A DNA stretch of 64,000 nt from Mesonia sp008017825 (GTDB lineage Bacteria; Bacteroidota; Bacteroidia; Flavobacteriales; Flavobacteriaceae): the NCBI RefSeq assembly GCF_008017825.1, contig NZ_VRLS01000057.1, positions 1 through 64,000 of the forward strand, read 5' to 3'. Below the pieces are notes generated by a model. It was not told where the DNA came from and searched no databases. It saw nothing but the letters and a program-made list of their open reading frames with translations. This document shows, in pieces, positions 53,578-62,966 of this stretch (within the stretch, counting starts at the first letter, position 1; each line of letters starts with the position of its first letter). A program made the position numbers and the translations under genes.

Positions 53578-54498
53578 TTATTTTTTTTGCTTTAATCTAT
53601 AAATTGATGCATTTAATTCAAATCCTAATAATAAAATATTAGCATTTAACCATATATATAACATTAATATTAACAATACTCCAATAGATCCATACAATTC
53701 ATTATAACTGCTAAAGTTCTCTATATATATCTTAAACAGGAAAGTAGTAATCAAAATTAATACCATAGTAAAAACGGCTCCTATCGAAAAATACCTAGAT
53801 TGTCTACCTTCTTTAGTTCCGAAGTAATATAAAGTAGCCACAGCATTGTAGATGATAAGAATAAAAACAACATACCTTCCTATTTGGGCCCACATAAGAC
53901 TATCAGAAAAAACACCTATAGCCTCTAAATTCTCAATAATATAGGTAAGGTAGAAAACTACAATTACCGCAATTAAAAGCATGAAAGCTATAATTAATGA
54001 AACTCCTAAGGCAACAAAGTACTGTCTTATTATAGATCGGTTAATATGGGTATGATATGAATACTCAAATCCCGTAAAAATTGCATTAATACCATTGGTC
54101 ATTAAAAAAATAGATAAGACAAACACAAATGATAATAAACCCGCTCTAGGCGTGTTGAAAATATCAAAGAAGATCTCATTAAAGAAACTCGATGTTTGAG
54201 GAGGTAATAGAGAATCTAAAAATGCCAAGAGTTTTAAATGAAAGTCATCAATAAACCAAACAAATGGAATAAGATTTAGGATAAATAACAAAAAAGGAAA
54301 TATAGCCATGAAAAAGCTAAAAGCTATCGAACTTGCCCGTGTAGAAAAAGTTCCTTTAACGATTCCTACCGTATAAATTTCACCTAAATCGTATAGACTT
54401 AAACCTTCTAAACCCGGAAGAATAATAGCTTTGCTCTTTTTCTCTAACCAGTTTAATATAGAAGTGTTTTTACCTTTTCCTTCTTCCTTTTCTGGCAT
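53578..54498 (-). CDS. YihY/BrkB family inner-membrane protein
   Basis: This 306-aa protein has about six membrane segments and the family landmarks STRASSIAFSFFMAIFPFL, LLPPQTSSFF and a late YGSIGVLLILMLYIWLNANI. Despite the old 'ribonuclease BN' label it is a membrane protein whose transport substrate is unknown. It abuts the nadC stop with no gap, so it is probably translated from the same message. Confidence 0.93.
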   Translation of the reverse strand: MPEKEEGKGKNTSILNWLEKKSKAIILPGLEGLSLYDLGEIYTVGIVKGTFSTRASSIAFSFFMAIFPFLLFILNLIPFVWFIDDFHLKLLAFLDSLLPPQTSSFFNEIFFDIFNTPRAGLLSFVFVLSIFLMTNGINAIFTGFEYSYHTHINRSIIRQYFVALGVSLIIAFMLLIAVIVVFYLTYIIENLEAIGVFSDSLMWAQIGRYVVFILIIYNAVATLYYFGTKEGRQSRYFSIGAVFTMVLILITTFLFKIYIENFSSYNELYGSIGVLLILMLYIWLNANILLLGFELNASIYRLKQKK

Positions 54499-55359
54499 TT
54501 ACTCAACTGCTTTTAAACTTAAATCTAAATTTGAAACCGAATGTGTTAATGCTCCACTCGATATGAAGTCTACACCACATTCTGCATAATTCCTTATGGT
54601 TTCTAAAGTGATCCCTCCACTAGATTCCGTTTGACAAAAATCTCCAATCATATGCACCGCTTTTTTAGTATCTTCATAATTAAAGTTATCTATTAGGATG
54701 CGATGAACCCCTTTATTTTGAAGTATTTCTTGAATCTCAGTTAGATTTCTTGCTTCAACAATGATTTTTAAATTAAGTTGATTTTCTTTTAAGTAAGCTT
54801 GTGTTTTTTGTATGGCTTGGGTAATCCCTCCACAGAAATCAATATGATTATCCTTGAGCATGACCATATCATACAAAGCAAAACGGTGGTTCTCCCCTCC
54901 TCCAATTTTTACTGCCCATTTCTCAATAGCACGAATTCCTGGTGTAGTTTTTCTAGTATCTAAGACTTTTGCTTTGGTATGCTTTATTTTATCTGCATAC
55001 TCTTTAGTTTTAGTGGCAATAGCACTCATACGCTGCATGGCATTTAAAACTAAACGCTCTGCTTTCAATATAGATTGACTACTTCCGGTAACGTAAAAAA
55101 CAATGTCTCCATGCTTTATAACATCCCCCTCTTTTTTTAAAGTTTCCACTTTTAAACCCGCATCTACATAGTTAAAAACCTGTTTAGCAAAATCCACTCC
55201 TGCTATAATTCCTTCATCTTTAACCAATAGCTTGGCTTTACCGATTGCTGCTTTAGGAATACAGGCTAGAGAGCTATGATCTCCATCTCCTACATCTTCT
55301 CTAATAGCGTTTTCTATTATTATTTGTACTTCTTTTTCGAATTGCTCCTGACTAATCAT
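54499..55359 (-). CDS. nadC: Nicotinate-nucleotide diphosphorylase (carboxylating)
   Basis: This 286-aa quinolinate phosphoribosyltransferase makes nicotinate mononucleotide from quinolinate and PRPP in NAD synthesis. Landmarks are RLVLNAMQRMSAIAT, DTRKTTPGIRAIEKWAVKIG, GGGENHRFALYDMVMLKDNH and ESSGGITLETI. It is a single full-length gene, with yihY directly after it. The neighbouring plus-strand gene at 55406 is divergent. Confidence 0.96.
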   Translation of the reverse strand: MISQEQFEKEVQIIIENAIREDVGDGDHSSLACIPKAAIGKAKLLVKDEGIIAGVDFAKQVFNYVDAGLKVETLKKEGDVIKHGDIVFYVTGSSQSILKAERLVLNAMQRMSAIATKTKEYADKIKHTKAKVLDTRKTTPGIRAIEKWAVKIGGGENHRFALYDMVMLKDNHIDFCGGITQAIQKTQAYLKENQLNLKIIVEARNLTEIQEILQNKGVHRILIDNFNYEDTKKAVHMIGDFCQTESSGGITLETIRNYAECGVDFISSGALTHSVSNLDLSLKAVE

Positions 55360-55405
55360 TATTTATTTATTTTAGCAGTACTAAAATATAGTAAAATTTA
55401 CACTT

Positions 55406-56272
55406 TTGAATAGACACACACTACAAATCATTGTTATAATCGTCATTTTCTTTATTTCGGTTCGTGGAGTATCTCAAACATATGTGTATCTAGATGAGAA
55501 TTCAAAAGAAGTTTCATCACAAATTTTTTATCAGAAATGTAATTCTAGTGATCTTTACAATTGTCTTTCTTATAAATATGATGGGGTTATTATCTCGAAA
55601 ATTTTATACAGGTATCAATTTGGGAAAATCAGTAAAGATGAGTTTGAGCAACTTAGAAAACTAATTATCAATGACTCTGGAATAGATATTTCTCCTAGTA
55701 AAATAATTGTATTAAAAAAATATGATAGTATTTTAAGCTATAAAAGAGAAGTCGAATTACATAAGCAACATGAAAAGTATTATGCAGAAGCAAAAGCAAA
55801 AAATGATAGCTTTAACCAACTTGGAGGAGCAAAAAGAAAAATAAGAATATTTAGGCATGATTTCAATAAAGATATTTTTAATGATATCTTAAGTACTTGG
55901 CTAAAAGAAACTAAAAAGTGTATAGAAAATTACGAAAGAAAATTTAATATTAAAATGGTATTTCTACACCAAGACGACCCTAATTTAGAAAAACAATATA
56001 AAGATTTTAAATGGCTTAAAGACAGAGGGATTTTCAAGCAGATTTTCTTTAAAAATGATAGGCTCCATTATACTTTAATCTTAAAACCCAATGGAGAATA
56101 TTTTTTAGCAGGTACCCATTTTAAAACTAAAAATTATAAAAAACTAATTAAAAATGATGATTGGTCTAAATATTTAGAGGACTTTGAAAAATCAATCAAT
56201 GGGAGTTATCCTAATGGCAAAGGTATTTTTAAAAATACTTTTAGCTATCATCATTCTAAACGCTGTTTCTAA
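55406..56272 (+). CDS. Hypothetical secreted protein
   Basis: This 288-aa protein starts at TTG and has an N-terminal hydrophobic segment (about 7-24) reading as a signal peptide ending GVSQ. The rest is Lys/Tyr-rich mixed alpha/beta. The second half contains RHDFNKDIFNDIL and LILKPNGEYFLAGTHF. I recognise no family. Its TAA stop shares its last A with the ATG of rlmH, so the two are translationally coupled. Confidence 0.7.
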   Translation: MNRHTLQIIVIIVIFFISVRGVSQTYVYLDENSKEVSSQIFYQKCNSSDLYNCLSYKYDGVIISKILYRYQFGKISKDEFEQLRKLIINDSGIDISPSKIIVLKKYDSILSYKREVELHKQHEKYYAEAKAKNDSFNQLGGAKRKIRIFRHDFNKDIFNDILSTWLKETKKCIENYERKFNIKMVFLHQDDPNLEKQYKDFKWLKDRGIFKQIFFKNDRLHYTLILKPNGEYFLAGTHFKTKNYKKLIKNDDWSKYLEDFEKSINGSYPNGKGIFKNTFSYHHSKRCF

Positions 56273-56745
56273 TGCAAATTAAACTTATAGCCGTTGGCAA
56301 AACCGACGATTCTTCTCTAAAAGAGCTCATTAGCACTTATTCAAAAAGGCTTTCCCACTATTGCAATTTTAGTTTCGAAATCATACCCGATTTAAAGAAA
56401 ACTAAAAACATGGACGAGAGCACTCAAAAAGGCAAAGAAGGAGAGCTTATACTTAAACAAGTTAATCCATCAGACATTTTAGTGCTTTTAGATGAAAAAG
56501 GAAAAAGTTTTACGTCAGAAGAGTTTTCAGAAGAAATTCAGAAGAAACTGAATACAGGAATGAAGCAACTTATCTTTGTTATTGGTGGACCTTATGGATT
56601 TTCCCCCGAAGTTTACCAGCGCGCCAACCAAAAAATAGCTTTGTCAAAAATGACTTTTTCACACCAGATGGTTCGTTTGTTCTTTACGGAACAATTATAC
56701 CGAGCATTCACCATTCTAAAAAATGAACCCTACCATCACAGATAA
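56272..56745 (+). CDS. rlmH: 23S rRNA (pseudouridine1915-N3)-methyltransferase
   Basis: This 157-aa SPOUT methyltransferase has the SAM-binding trefoil knot FVIGGPYGFSPEVYQRAN and a C-terminal HQMVRLFFTEQLYRAF with the terminal YHHR. It methylates the pseudouridine at position 1915 of 23S rRNA in helix 69. Full length. It overlaps the preceding hypothetical gene by one base. Confidence 0.97.
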   Translation: MQIKLIAVGKTDDSSLKELISTYSKRLSHYCNFSFEIIPDLKKTKNMDESTQKGKEGELILKQVNPSDILVLLDEKGKSFTSEEFSEEIQKKLNTGMKQLIFVIGGPYGFSPEVYQRANQKIALSKMTFSHQMVRLFFTEQLYRAFTILKNEPYHHR

Positions 56746-56781
56746 AATTTTAGTAAATTTATTATTAAAAACTTATAATCT

Positions 56782-57354
56782 ATGCGACTTGTTTTTGCTA
56801 CGCACAATAAAAATAAATTGGAAGAAATTAAAAACATGCTTCCAAATTATATAGAATTACTTTCCTTAACAGAAATTGGTTGCCACGAAGATATTGCCGA
56901 AACCGCCGACACTATTGACGGAAACGCTATTCTTAAAGCCAAGTACGTCACCGAAAAATATGGTTATAATTGTTTTGCAGATGATACTGGTTTAGAAGTA
57001 GAATCCTTAAATGGTGCGCCTGGTGTATATTCTGCACGTTACGCGGGTGAAGAAAAAAATAACGATGCCAATATTGAAAAATTACTAAAAAACTTAAAAG
57101 ATAAGCACAATAGAAGTGCACGCTTTAAAACCGTTATCGCTTTATCATTAAATGACCATGAAAGCTTATTTACCGGAATTTGTACAGGAGAAATCACTGA
57201 AGAAAAAAGAGGAGAAAAAGGCTTTGGTTATGACTCTATTTTTTTACCAGAAGGAAAAAATAAAACCTTTGCCGAAATGAATAGCGAAGAGAAAAATGAA
57301 ATTAGCCATCGGGCACGAGCATTTAAACAGCTAGTCAGTTATTTATCAGAATAA
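56782..57354 (+). CDS. rdgB: Non-canonical purine NTP pyrophosphatase
   Basis: This 190-aa HAM1-family enzyme has FATHNKNKLEEIKNML, FADDTGLEVESLNGAPGVYS with AR-YAG, GFGYDSIFLPEG and a final SHRARAF. It removes ITP, dITP and XTP from the nucleotide pool. It lies 36 bp after rlmH and ahead of the promoter of the DEAD-box gene. Confidence 0.96.
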   Translation: MRLVFATHNKNKLEEIKNMLPNYIELLSLTEIGCHEDIAETADTIDGNAILKAKYVTEKYGYNCFADDTGLEVESLNGAPGVYSARYAGEEKNNDANIEKLLKNLKDKHNRSARFKTVIALSLNDHESLFTGICTGEITEEKRGEKGFGYDSIFLPEGKNKTFAEMNSEEKNEISHRARAFKQLVSYLSE

Positions 57355-57395
57355 TAAATAAATTATTTTTATAACATAAGCTGTAAAGGATTGCT

Positions 57396-57403
57396 TACCT
57401 TTG
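57396..57403 (+). promoter_or_regulatory. Candidate -7 element of the DEAD-box gene
   Basis: TACCTTTG matches TAnnTTTG and lies 18 bp before the ATG at 57421. It supports that start over the in-frame ATG at 57391, which is upstream of the element. No clear -33 TTG is visible. Confidence 0.5.
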
Positions 57404-57420
57404 CAGCTTATTTATTTTAT

Positions 57421-59229
57421 ATGAACAAATTTGAACAATTAGGGCTTAACGCCGAAATCGTAAATGCAGTAAGTGATATGGGGTTTGAAGCTCCAAGTGA
57501 TGTACAAGAAAAAGCGATTCCAATTTTATTACAAGAGGAAACCGATTTGGTTGCTCTTGCACAGACCGGAACAGGGAAAACAGCAGCTTTTGGTTTTCCG
57601 CTACTCCAAAAAATCAACGCCGATAGTAAACAAACACAGGGACTTATTCTTTCCCCTACAAGAGAATTATGCTTACAGATTACCAATGAAATACAAAATT
57701 ACTCTAAATATATAAAAGGTCTCAAGACGGTGGCCATTTATGGTGGTTCTAGTATTACAGACCAAGCAAGACAGATTAAAAAAGGAGCTCAGGTTATTGT
57801 TGCCACTCCTGGAAGAATGAAAGACATGGTAAGCCGTGGGATGATCGACATCTCTAAAATTGACTACTGTGTTCTTGATGAGGCAGATGAAATGTTAAAC
57901 ATGGGGTTCTATGAAGACATTACAGATATTTTATCGCACACGCCTAAAGAAAAGAAAACTTGGCTTTTTAGTGCTACCATGCCTAAAGAAGTAGCTACAA
58001 TTGCTAAAAAATTCATGAAATCTCCTGTAGAAATTACAGTAGGATCTAAAAATGAAGGAACAAAGAATGTTTCTCATGAATATTATGTAGTTGCAGGTAG
58101 AGATCGTTACAATGCTTTAAAAAGATTGGCAGATGCTAATCCAGATATTTTTTCTGTGATCTTTTGTAGAACAAAAAGAGATACTCAAAAAGTAGCCGAA
58201 AGATTAATTGAAGATGGTTATAATGCTGCAGCATTACACGGAGATCTAAGTCAGAATCAAAGAGATTTGGTAATGAAAAGTTTCCGTTCTCGTCAAATTC
58301 AAATGTTAGTAGCTACAGATGTTGCTGCACGTGGAATTGATGTAGATGATATTACTCACGTGATTAACTACCAATTACCAGACGAAATTGAAACTTACAC
58401 ACACCGAAGTGGTAGAACAGGTCGTGCTGGAAAAAGTGGGGTTTCTATGGTTGTAGTTACGAAAAGTGAATTACGCAAAATTAAAAGTATTGAGCGTATC
58501 ATTAAGCAATCGTTTGAGCAAAAAGATATTCCTAGCGGAGAAGAAATTTGTCAAGTTCAATTATTTCATTTAGCGAAAAGCGTTAAAAACACTGAAATAA
58601 ATCACGAAATTGATAGCTATTTACCTCAAATTGAAGAAATTTTTGAAGACTTCAGCAAAGAAGAGGTAATCAAAAAAGTGTTTTCTGTAGAGTTTACAAG
58701 ATTTTATAACTATTACAAAAATGCTTCTAGTATCAACAGTCCTAATGCGAGTCATAACGATTATAGAGAAGGAGAAGATACAGGAGAAAGCACTCGTTAC
58801 TTTATAAACATTGGAGCTAAAGATGATTTTGATTGGATGTCTTTAAAAGACTTCTTAAAAGAAAATCTAGATCTAGGTAGAGATGGTGTTTCTCGTGTAG
58901 ATGTAAAAGATAGTTTTTCATTCTTTAATACCGATACTTCGGAAAGAGAAAAAGTATTAGCTTTCTTTGAAAACTTCCAACACGACGGAAGAAACATAAA
59001 CGTTGAAATCACTAAAGATAAAGGTGGTAGAGATCGTAAAAAACGTGGCGGCGGAGGCGGCGGTCATCGCAAAGGTGGCGGAGGCCAAAGACGAAGCGGT
59101 GGCGGAGGCTTTAAAAGCAAAGATTCTTCTGGTTCTGGAAGAGGATTCTCTAGAAGAAGCAATGAATCTGGAGGAAAAAGAAAATCGAACATCAAAAGTT
59201 CGGTAAGCCGAAGAAGAAATAAAAATTAA
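57421..59229 (+). CDS. DEAD-box RNA helicase with RNA-binding and Gly/Arg-rich tail (DeaD/CsdA type)
   Basis: This 602-aa protein has Q motif FEQLGLNAEIV, Walker A AQTGTGKTAAF, PTRELCLQI, DEAD box VLDEADEML, FSATMP, VATDVAARGIDV and HRSGRTGRAGK. A DbpA-type RNA-binding domain lies at about 475-545. The Gly/Arg/Lys-rich tail has GGGGG and RRSGGGG runs. It unwinds RNA, likely in ribosome assembly or cold adaptation. I chose ATG 57421 because the putative promoter lies between it and the upstream ATG. Single gene. Confidence 0.94.
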   Translation: MNKFEQLGLNAEIVNAVSDMGFEAPSDVQEKAIPILLQEETDLVALAQTGTGKTAAFGFPLLQKINADSKQTQGLILSPTRELCLQITNEIQNYSKYIKGLKTVAIYGGSSITDQARQIKKGAQVIVATPGRMKDMVSRGMIDISKIDYCVLDEADEMLNMGFYEDITDILSHTPKEKKTWLFSATMPKEVATIAKKFMKSPVEITVGSKNEGTKNVSHEYYVVAGRDRYNALKRLADANPDIFSVIFCRTKRDTQKVAERLIEDGYNAAALHGDLSQNQRDLVMKSFRSRQIQMLVATDVAARGIDVDDITHVINYQLPDEIETYTHRSGRTGRAGKSGVSMVVVTKSELRKIKSIERIIKQSFEQKDIPSGEEICQVQLFHLAKSVKNTEINHEIDSYLPQIEEIFEDFSKEEVIKKVFSVEFTRFYNYYKNASSINSPNASHNDYREGEDTGESTRYFINIGAKDDFDWMSLKDFLKENLDLGRDGVSRVDVKDSFSFFNTDTSEREKVLAFFENFQHDGRNINVEITKDKGGRDRKKRGGGGGGHRKGGGGQRRSGGGGFKSKDSSGSGRGFSRRSNESGGKRKSNIKSSVSRRRNKN

Positions 59230-59259
59230 TTATATTTACGTCTTTTAGAAGTAGTCTTT

Positions 59260-60033
59260 ATGCCTAAGCACCCTATTTTTTTTATCTTAATCATCGTTTT
59301 TATTTCTTTTTCCGCGAAAGCACAAGAAATCGATATTGAGGTAATTAAAGGTAAGGTTCTTAATGCGGCTAATGATTTACCTCTAAAAGACGTAAACATT
59401 GTTAACCTTAATCAGGTTAAAGGTACAGTCTCTGGCGAAGAAGGGGATTTTAAACTTAAAGCTGCGGTCAATGACACACTTTACTTTTCCTACCTTGGTT
59501 TTAAATCTATACAAGTCCGTATCACGAATGACTGGACGAAATATGGTGATGTTAAAGTGAAAATGACCGAAATAGGTATTGCTTTAGAAGAGGTTACCAT
59601 TACACCTTTAAAGCTTACTGGTTATTTAGAGATAGACGCTAAAAACATACCTATTTATGATAATTCTCGTTACAGTATCTCTGGTTTAGGCTATGGTTAT
59701 GAGGTTGGTGATAGTCAACCTGGTGCATTTGCCAAAACATTAGCTGCAATTTCTAATCCAGCTGATTTATTGTATAACACCTTTGGAAAAAAACCGCGAC
59801 AAATGAAGAAGTTGCGTAAAATGAAAGAAGATGACGAGATTAGAAATTTACTACAAGAAAAATTTAATCGAGAAACTCTAGTCGCTTTACTTCAAATAAG
59901 CCGAATAGATATCGATGAAATTCTAAGAAAATGCAATTACTCTGGGCAATTTATTAAAACTGCCAACGACCTTCAAATCTTAGATGCCATTAGCGGATGC
60001 TACGAAGAATATAAAGTACTCAATAGAAATTAG
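59260..60033 (+). CDS. Carboxypeptidase-regulatory-like domain protein
   Basis: This 257-aa protein has a signal peptide ending FSAKAQ, then a CarboxypepD_reg-like beta-sandwich (about 28-110) with IKGKVLNAANDLPLKDVNI, VKGTVSGEEGDFKL and TLYFSYLGFKSI. A C-terminal helical part follows. Such proteins are envelope-located and common beside TonB-dependent receptors, but none is here. It overlaps the end of the convergent trmH by four bases. Confidence 0.88.
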   Translation: MPKHPIFFILIIVFISFSAKAQEIDIEVIKGKVLNAANDLPLKDVNIVNLNQVKGTVSGEEGDFKLKAAVNDTLYFSYLGFKSIQVRITNDWTKYGDVKVKMTEIGIALEEVTITPLKLTGYLEIDAKNIPIYDNSRYSISGLGYGYEVGDSQPGAFAKTLAAISNPADLLYNTFGKKPRQMKKLRKMKEDDEIRNLLQEKFNRETLVALLQISRIDIDEILRKCNYSGQFIKTANDLQILDAISGCYEEYKVLNRN

Positions 60034-60689
60034 ACTTGCTGTTCTGCTAAAAAACGCTCTATTATTTGTTCACTGCTTTTAATAGAATTTCTAGCCCAAT
60101 TAAGCTTAGTCTCATATATTTCTTCTTCGGTAAGCCTCCACTCTACTTCACTTCTTTTTAATTTAGACGTAATACTTTGCAAAATAATAGCTGCTGAAAC
60201 CGATATATTTAAACTTTCGGTAAAACCTACCATAGGAATTTTCAAGTAACCATCTGCTTGTTGCATAATTTCATTTGAAAGTCCGTCTTTTTCGGTACCA
60301 AAAAACAAAGCTGAAGGTTGAGAAACATCAAAATCTTCTAATAAACAAGCATCATTATGTGGTGTGGTAGCAATAATTTGATATCCTTTTGCTCGTAAGG
60401 TCTCGCAACTGTCTTTTGCGGTATGATACCTATTTATATTCACCCATTTTTGAGCCCCCATAGCAATCTCACGATCAATACGTTTTCGGTTACGTTCTTC
60501 AGTAATATGCACATTCTGTACGCCAAATACATCACAACTTCGTATAACAGCACTGGTGTTATGCAATTGATAAACATCTTCGGTCGCAACTGTAAAATGA
60601 TTGGTTCTTTCTGCTAAAACTTTATCAAATAATCCTCGTCTACGCGGAGTTAGATAGCTTTCTAAATGTGCTAAGAGTTCTTTATTCAT
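60030..60689 (-). CDS. trmH: TrmH-type tRNA/rRNA 2'-O-methyltransferase
   Basis: This 219-aa SPOUT methyltransferase of the SpoU family has TNHFTVATEDVYQLHNTSAV, FFGTEKDGLSNEIM and IPMVGFTESLNISVSAA forming the knotted SAM site. The closest known role is Gm18 methylation of tRNA. The length suits TrmH. It is divergent from the sirtuin gene and convergent with the preceding envelope gene. Confidence 0.92.
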   Translation of the reverse strand: MNKELLAHLESYLTPRRRGLFDKVLAERTNHFTVATEDVYQLHNTSAVIRSCDVFGVQNVHITEERNRKRIDREIAMGAQKWVNINRYHTAKDSCETLRAKGYQIIATTPHNDACLLEDFDVSQPSALFFGTEKDGLSNEIMQQADGYLKIPMVGFTESLNISVSAAIILQSITSKLKRSEVEWRLTEEEIYETKLNWARNSIKSSEQIIERFLAEQQV

Positions 60690-60776
60690 GCTACAAAAAT
60701 AAAAACCCCTAGCAACTAATCTATCGTTTAAACCAATATTTTGATTATTTTGCTAAAATCAATCGAATCAAATAGT

Positions 60777-61457
60777 ATGAAAAATATTGTGGTTTTAACC
60801 GGAGCAGGGATTAGTGCCGAAAGTGGCATCAAAACTTTTAGAGATGATAATGGTCTATGGGAAGGGCATGATGTGATGAAAGTAGCTTCTCCACAAGGTT
60901 TTCAAGAAAATCCAGCTTTGGTTTTAGATTTTTACAATAAAAGGAGAAAACAACTGCTAGAGGTAGAACCCAATGCAGCACACTATGCATTAAAAGACTT
61001 AGAAAAGAAATACAACGTAAGTATTATCACTCAGAATGTAGATGACTTGCATGAAAGAGCTGGAAGCTCTAACGTAATTCATTTGCATGGCGAACTTTTA
61101 AAAGTGCGGAGTAGCTTTGATAAAGATCTTGTATTAGATTGGAAAAAAGATCTAAACCTAGGCGATTTTTGTGAATTTAATTCACAGTTAAGACCACATA
61201 TAGTTTGGTTTGGAGAGGAAGTTCCTCTCTTAGAAACTGCAGCTTTAGAAGTACAACAAGCCGATATACTTCTTATAATTGGTACTTCAATGCAGGTTTA
61301 TCCCGCTGCAGGCTTAAAAGACTTTGCTCCATCGCATTGTCAAATGTATTTTATAGATCCTCAACCTGCAATTCAAGAATCTCAAAACTTAAGGATTATA
61401 AAAGAGAATGCTTCTACAGGTGTAAAAAAATTGGTTGAGAGCCTATTACAGAATTAA
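60777..61457 (+). CDS. cobB: Sirtuin-type NAD-dependent protein deacylase
   Basis: I chose ATG 60777 (MKNIVVLTGAGISAESGI, 226 aa) because family members start here; the open frame extends 12 codons upstream. Landmarks are GAGISAESGIKTFRDDNGLW, TQNVDDLHERAGS and the catalytic-type His in HLHGEL, then PHIVWFGE and IIGTSMQVYPAA. The usual Cys-X2-Cys pairs of the zinc site are absent; only one Cys is visible between HLHGEL and PHIVWFGE. It may still bind NAD, but the fold lacks the usual zinc module. Confidence 0.9.
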   Translation: MKNIVVLTGAGISAESGIKTFRDDNGLWEGHDVMKVASPQGFQENPALVLDFYNKRRKQLLEVEPNAAHYALKDLEKKYNVSIITQNVDDLHERAGSSNVIHLHGELLKVRSSFDKDLVLDWKKDLNLGDFCEFNSQLRPHIVWFGEEVPLLETAALEVQQADILLIIGTSMQVYPAAGLKDFAPSHCQMYFIDPQPAIQESQNLRIIKENASTGVKKLVESLLQN

Positions 61458-61479
61458 AAGTTTTTTAACTAAAAAAAAG

Positions 61480-61487
61480 TATATTTG
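61480..61487 (+). promoter_or_regulatory. Candidate -7 element before the thioredoxin gene
   Basis: TATATTTG matches TAnnTTTG, 39 bp before the ATG at 61526. A TTTTTT run sits near the -33 position; no exact TTTG. Confidence 0.45.
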
Positions 61488-61525
61488 ATAAGAGGCATTA
61501 ATTCGTTCTTAAAAAAAATTCAACT

Positions 61526-62014
61526 ATGAAAAAAATTCTATTTATCTTTCTTTGTTTTATCTTCTTTAATTCCTATGCTCAAGAAAAGAAAATGTGGGCA
61601 GATTCATTTATTGGTAAAGAAGCTCCAAAATTAGTGGTAGAAGAATGGCTTTCTGATGAGCCAAGCAAAAATGGTAAATTTATTCTCATCGATTTTTGGG
61701 CTACTTGGTGCGGTCCCTGCAAAAAAGCTATTCCCGATTTAAATTTATTTCATAAAGAATTCAAAGAAAATTTGGTGGTAATAGGAATAAGTGATGAATC
61801 CAAAAGAAAAGTAATCAAACAAAACAGCCCTAAAATTGAATACTACAATGCTATTGATACTCAAGCAAGACTTAAAAAAACATATGGAGTTCGCGGTATA
61901 CCTCATTGTGTAATTATAAACCCGAAAGGAATTGTTGTATGGGAAGGATGGCCACATCTTAAAGGATACGAACTAACTTCAGAGGTTATTGCTGAGTTAA
62001 TTCAAAATAACTAG
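61526..62014 (+). CDS. TlpA-like secreted thioredoxin
   Basis: This 162-aa protein has a signal peptide (KKILFIFLCFIFFNSYAQ) and a thioredoxin fold with the redox centre FWATWCGPCKKAIPDL and a cis-Pro region RGIPHCVIINPKG. It probably reduces or isomerises disulfides in the periplasm. It is 29 bp upstream of the TPR gene, likely the same unit. Confidence 0.93.
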   Translation: MKKILFIFLCFIFFNSYAQEKKMWADSFIGKEAPKLVVEEWLSDEPSKNGKFILIDFWATWCGPCKKAIPDLNLFHKEFKENLVVIGISDESKRKVIKQNSPKIEYYNAIDTQARLKKTYGVRGIPHCVIINPKGIVVWEGWPHLKGYELTSEVIAELIQNN

Positions 62015-62042
62015 TCTTATATAAATCTAAAATATAATAACC

Positions 62043-62906
62043 ATGAAGAAGTCAATTCTACTATTATTCACCTATCTCATATCTAATATTGGATTTGCTC
62101 AATCTAATAAAAGTGAATTGCAGTTTGATACTAAATACTACGACGCAGTAAATAAATGGGTCGCTCTACCCGCAAAAGATACAGATACGATTAATTATTA
62201 CGGATTTATTTACATAGACCAGCAAGCCGGATTTACATTTGATATGGGAAATACGTTTAAAATAACAGAGAATAATAAGTTTATAGCTAAAATACCAGAG
62301 AAAACTAATAGAATGATGTACAGAATTCAGCCCAACTGGACAGAAGTGGCTATAATACCAGAAAAAAAACTTTCTGAAATGAACTTACCAAGTCAGCCAG
62401 ATTGGCTCAAAATTTATATGAAAGACTCTAACAGTGTTTCTTATTTAAAAAATATAGGTTATTTCTACAATCATGTGGGAGCAAGTCATAATGCCATTGT
62501 CCCTTTACAAAAAGGGTTTGAAAAAGACGCTCAGTTTGAAGGTTTAGGTTTTGAGTTGGGTTTTGCCTACAACGCTACGCAAAAATTTACAGAAGCGATT
62601 CCTATTTTAGAAAAGACATTAAAATATGAACCAAAGAACGCTCTTCTTTACAAAGAACTTGGGTTTGCTTTAATTAATACTGAACAATTTGAGAGAGCAG
62701 AAAAAATTTACAGTAAGGGCCTAACACTATCTGATAGTGATTTTCAAAAAAGTGAAATGGCTGTAAACCTAGCTCAAACTTATTTTAAACTTAAGAACAG
62801 ATCTAAATTTAATAAGTGGGCAGAAATAACAAGAAAGTATGCAGAGAAAGGTTCTAGATTTGCTCAGTTTATCGATTATTTTGAACAAAATTGGGATAAG
62901 AAATAA
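62043..62906 (+). CDS. Secreted TPR-repeat protein
   Basis: This 287-aa protein has a signal peptide ending NIGFAQ, a beta-rich N-terminal half, then tetratricopeptide repeats from about 155: LGFELGFAYNATQKFTEAIP, LYKELGFALINTEQFERAEK and NLAQTYFKLKNRSKFNKWA. It is a protein-protein scaffold in the envelope. It follows the thioredoxin gene by 29 bp. Confidence 0.88.
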   Translation: MKKSILLLFTYLISNIGFAQSNKSELQFDTKYYDAVNKWVALPAKDTDTINYYGFIYIDQQAGFTFDMGNTFKITENNKFIAKIPEKTNRMMYRIQPNWTEVAIIPEKKLSEMNLPSQPDWLKIYMKDSNSVSYLKNIGYFYNHVGASHNAIVPLQKGFEKDAQFEGLGFELGFAYNATQKFTEAIPILEKTLKYEPKNALLYKELGFALINTEQFERAEKIYSKGLTLSDSDFQKSEMAVNLAQTYFKLKNRSKFNKWAEITRKYAEKGSRFAQFIDYFEQNWDKK

Positions 62907-62966
62907 ATATTAAACCCTTAGATTTCTAGAGAGGACAGACCAATAACTCATTTCCTATCAGACGTA

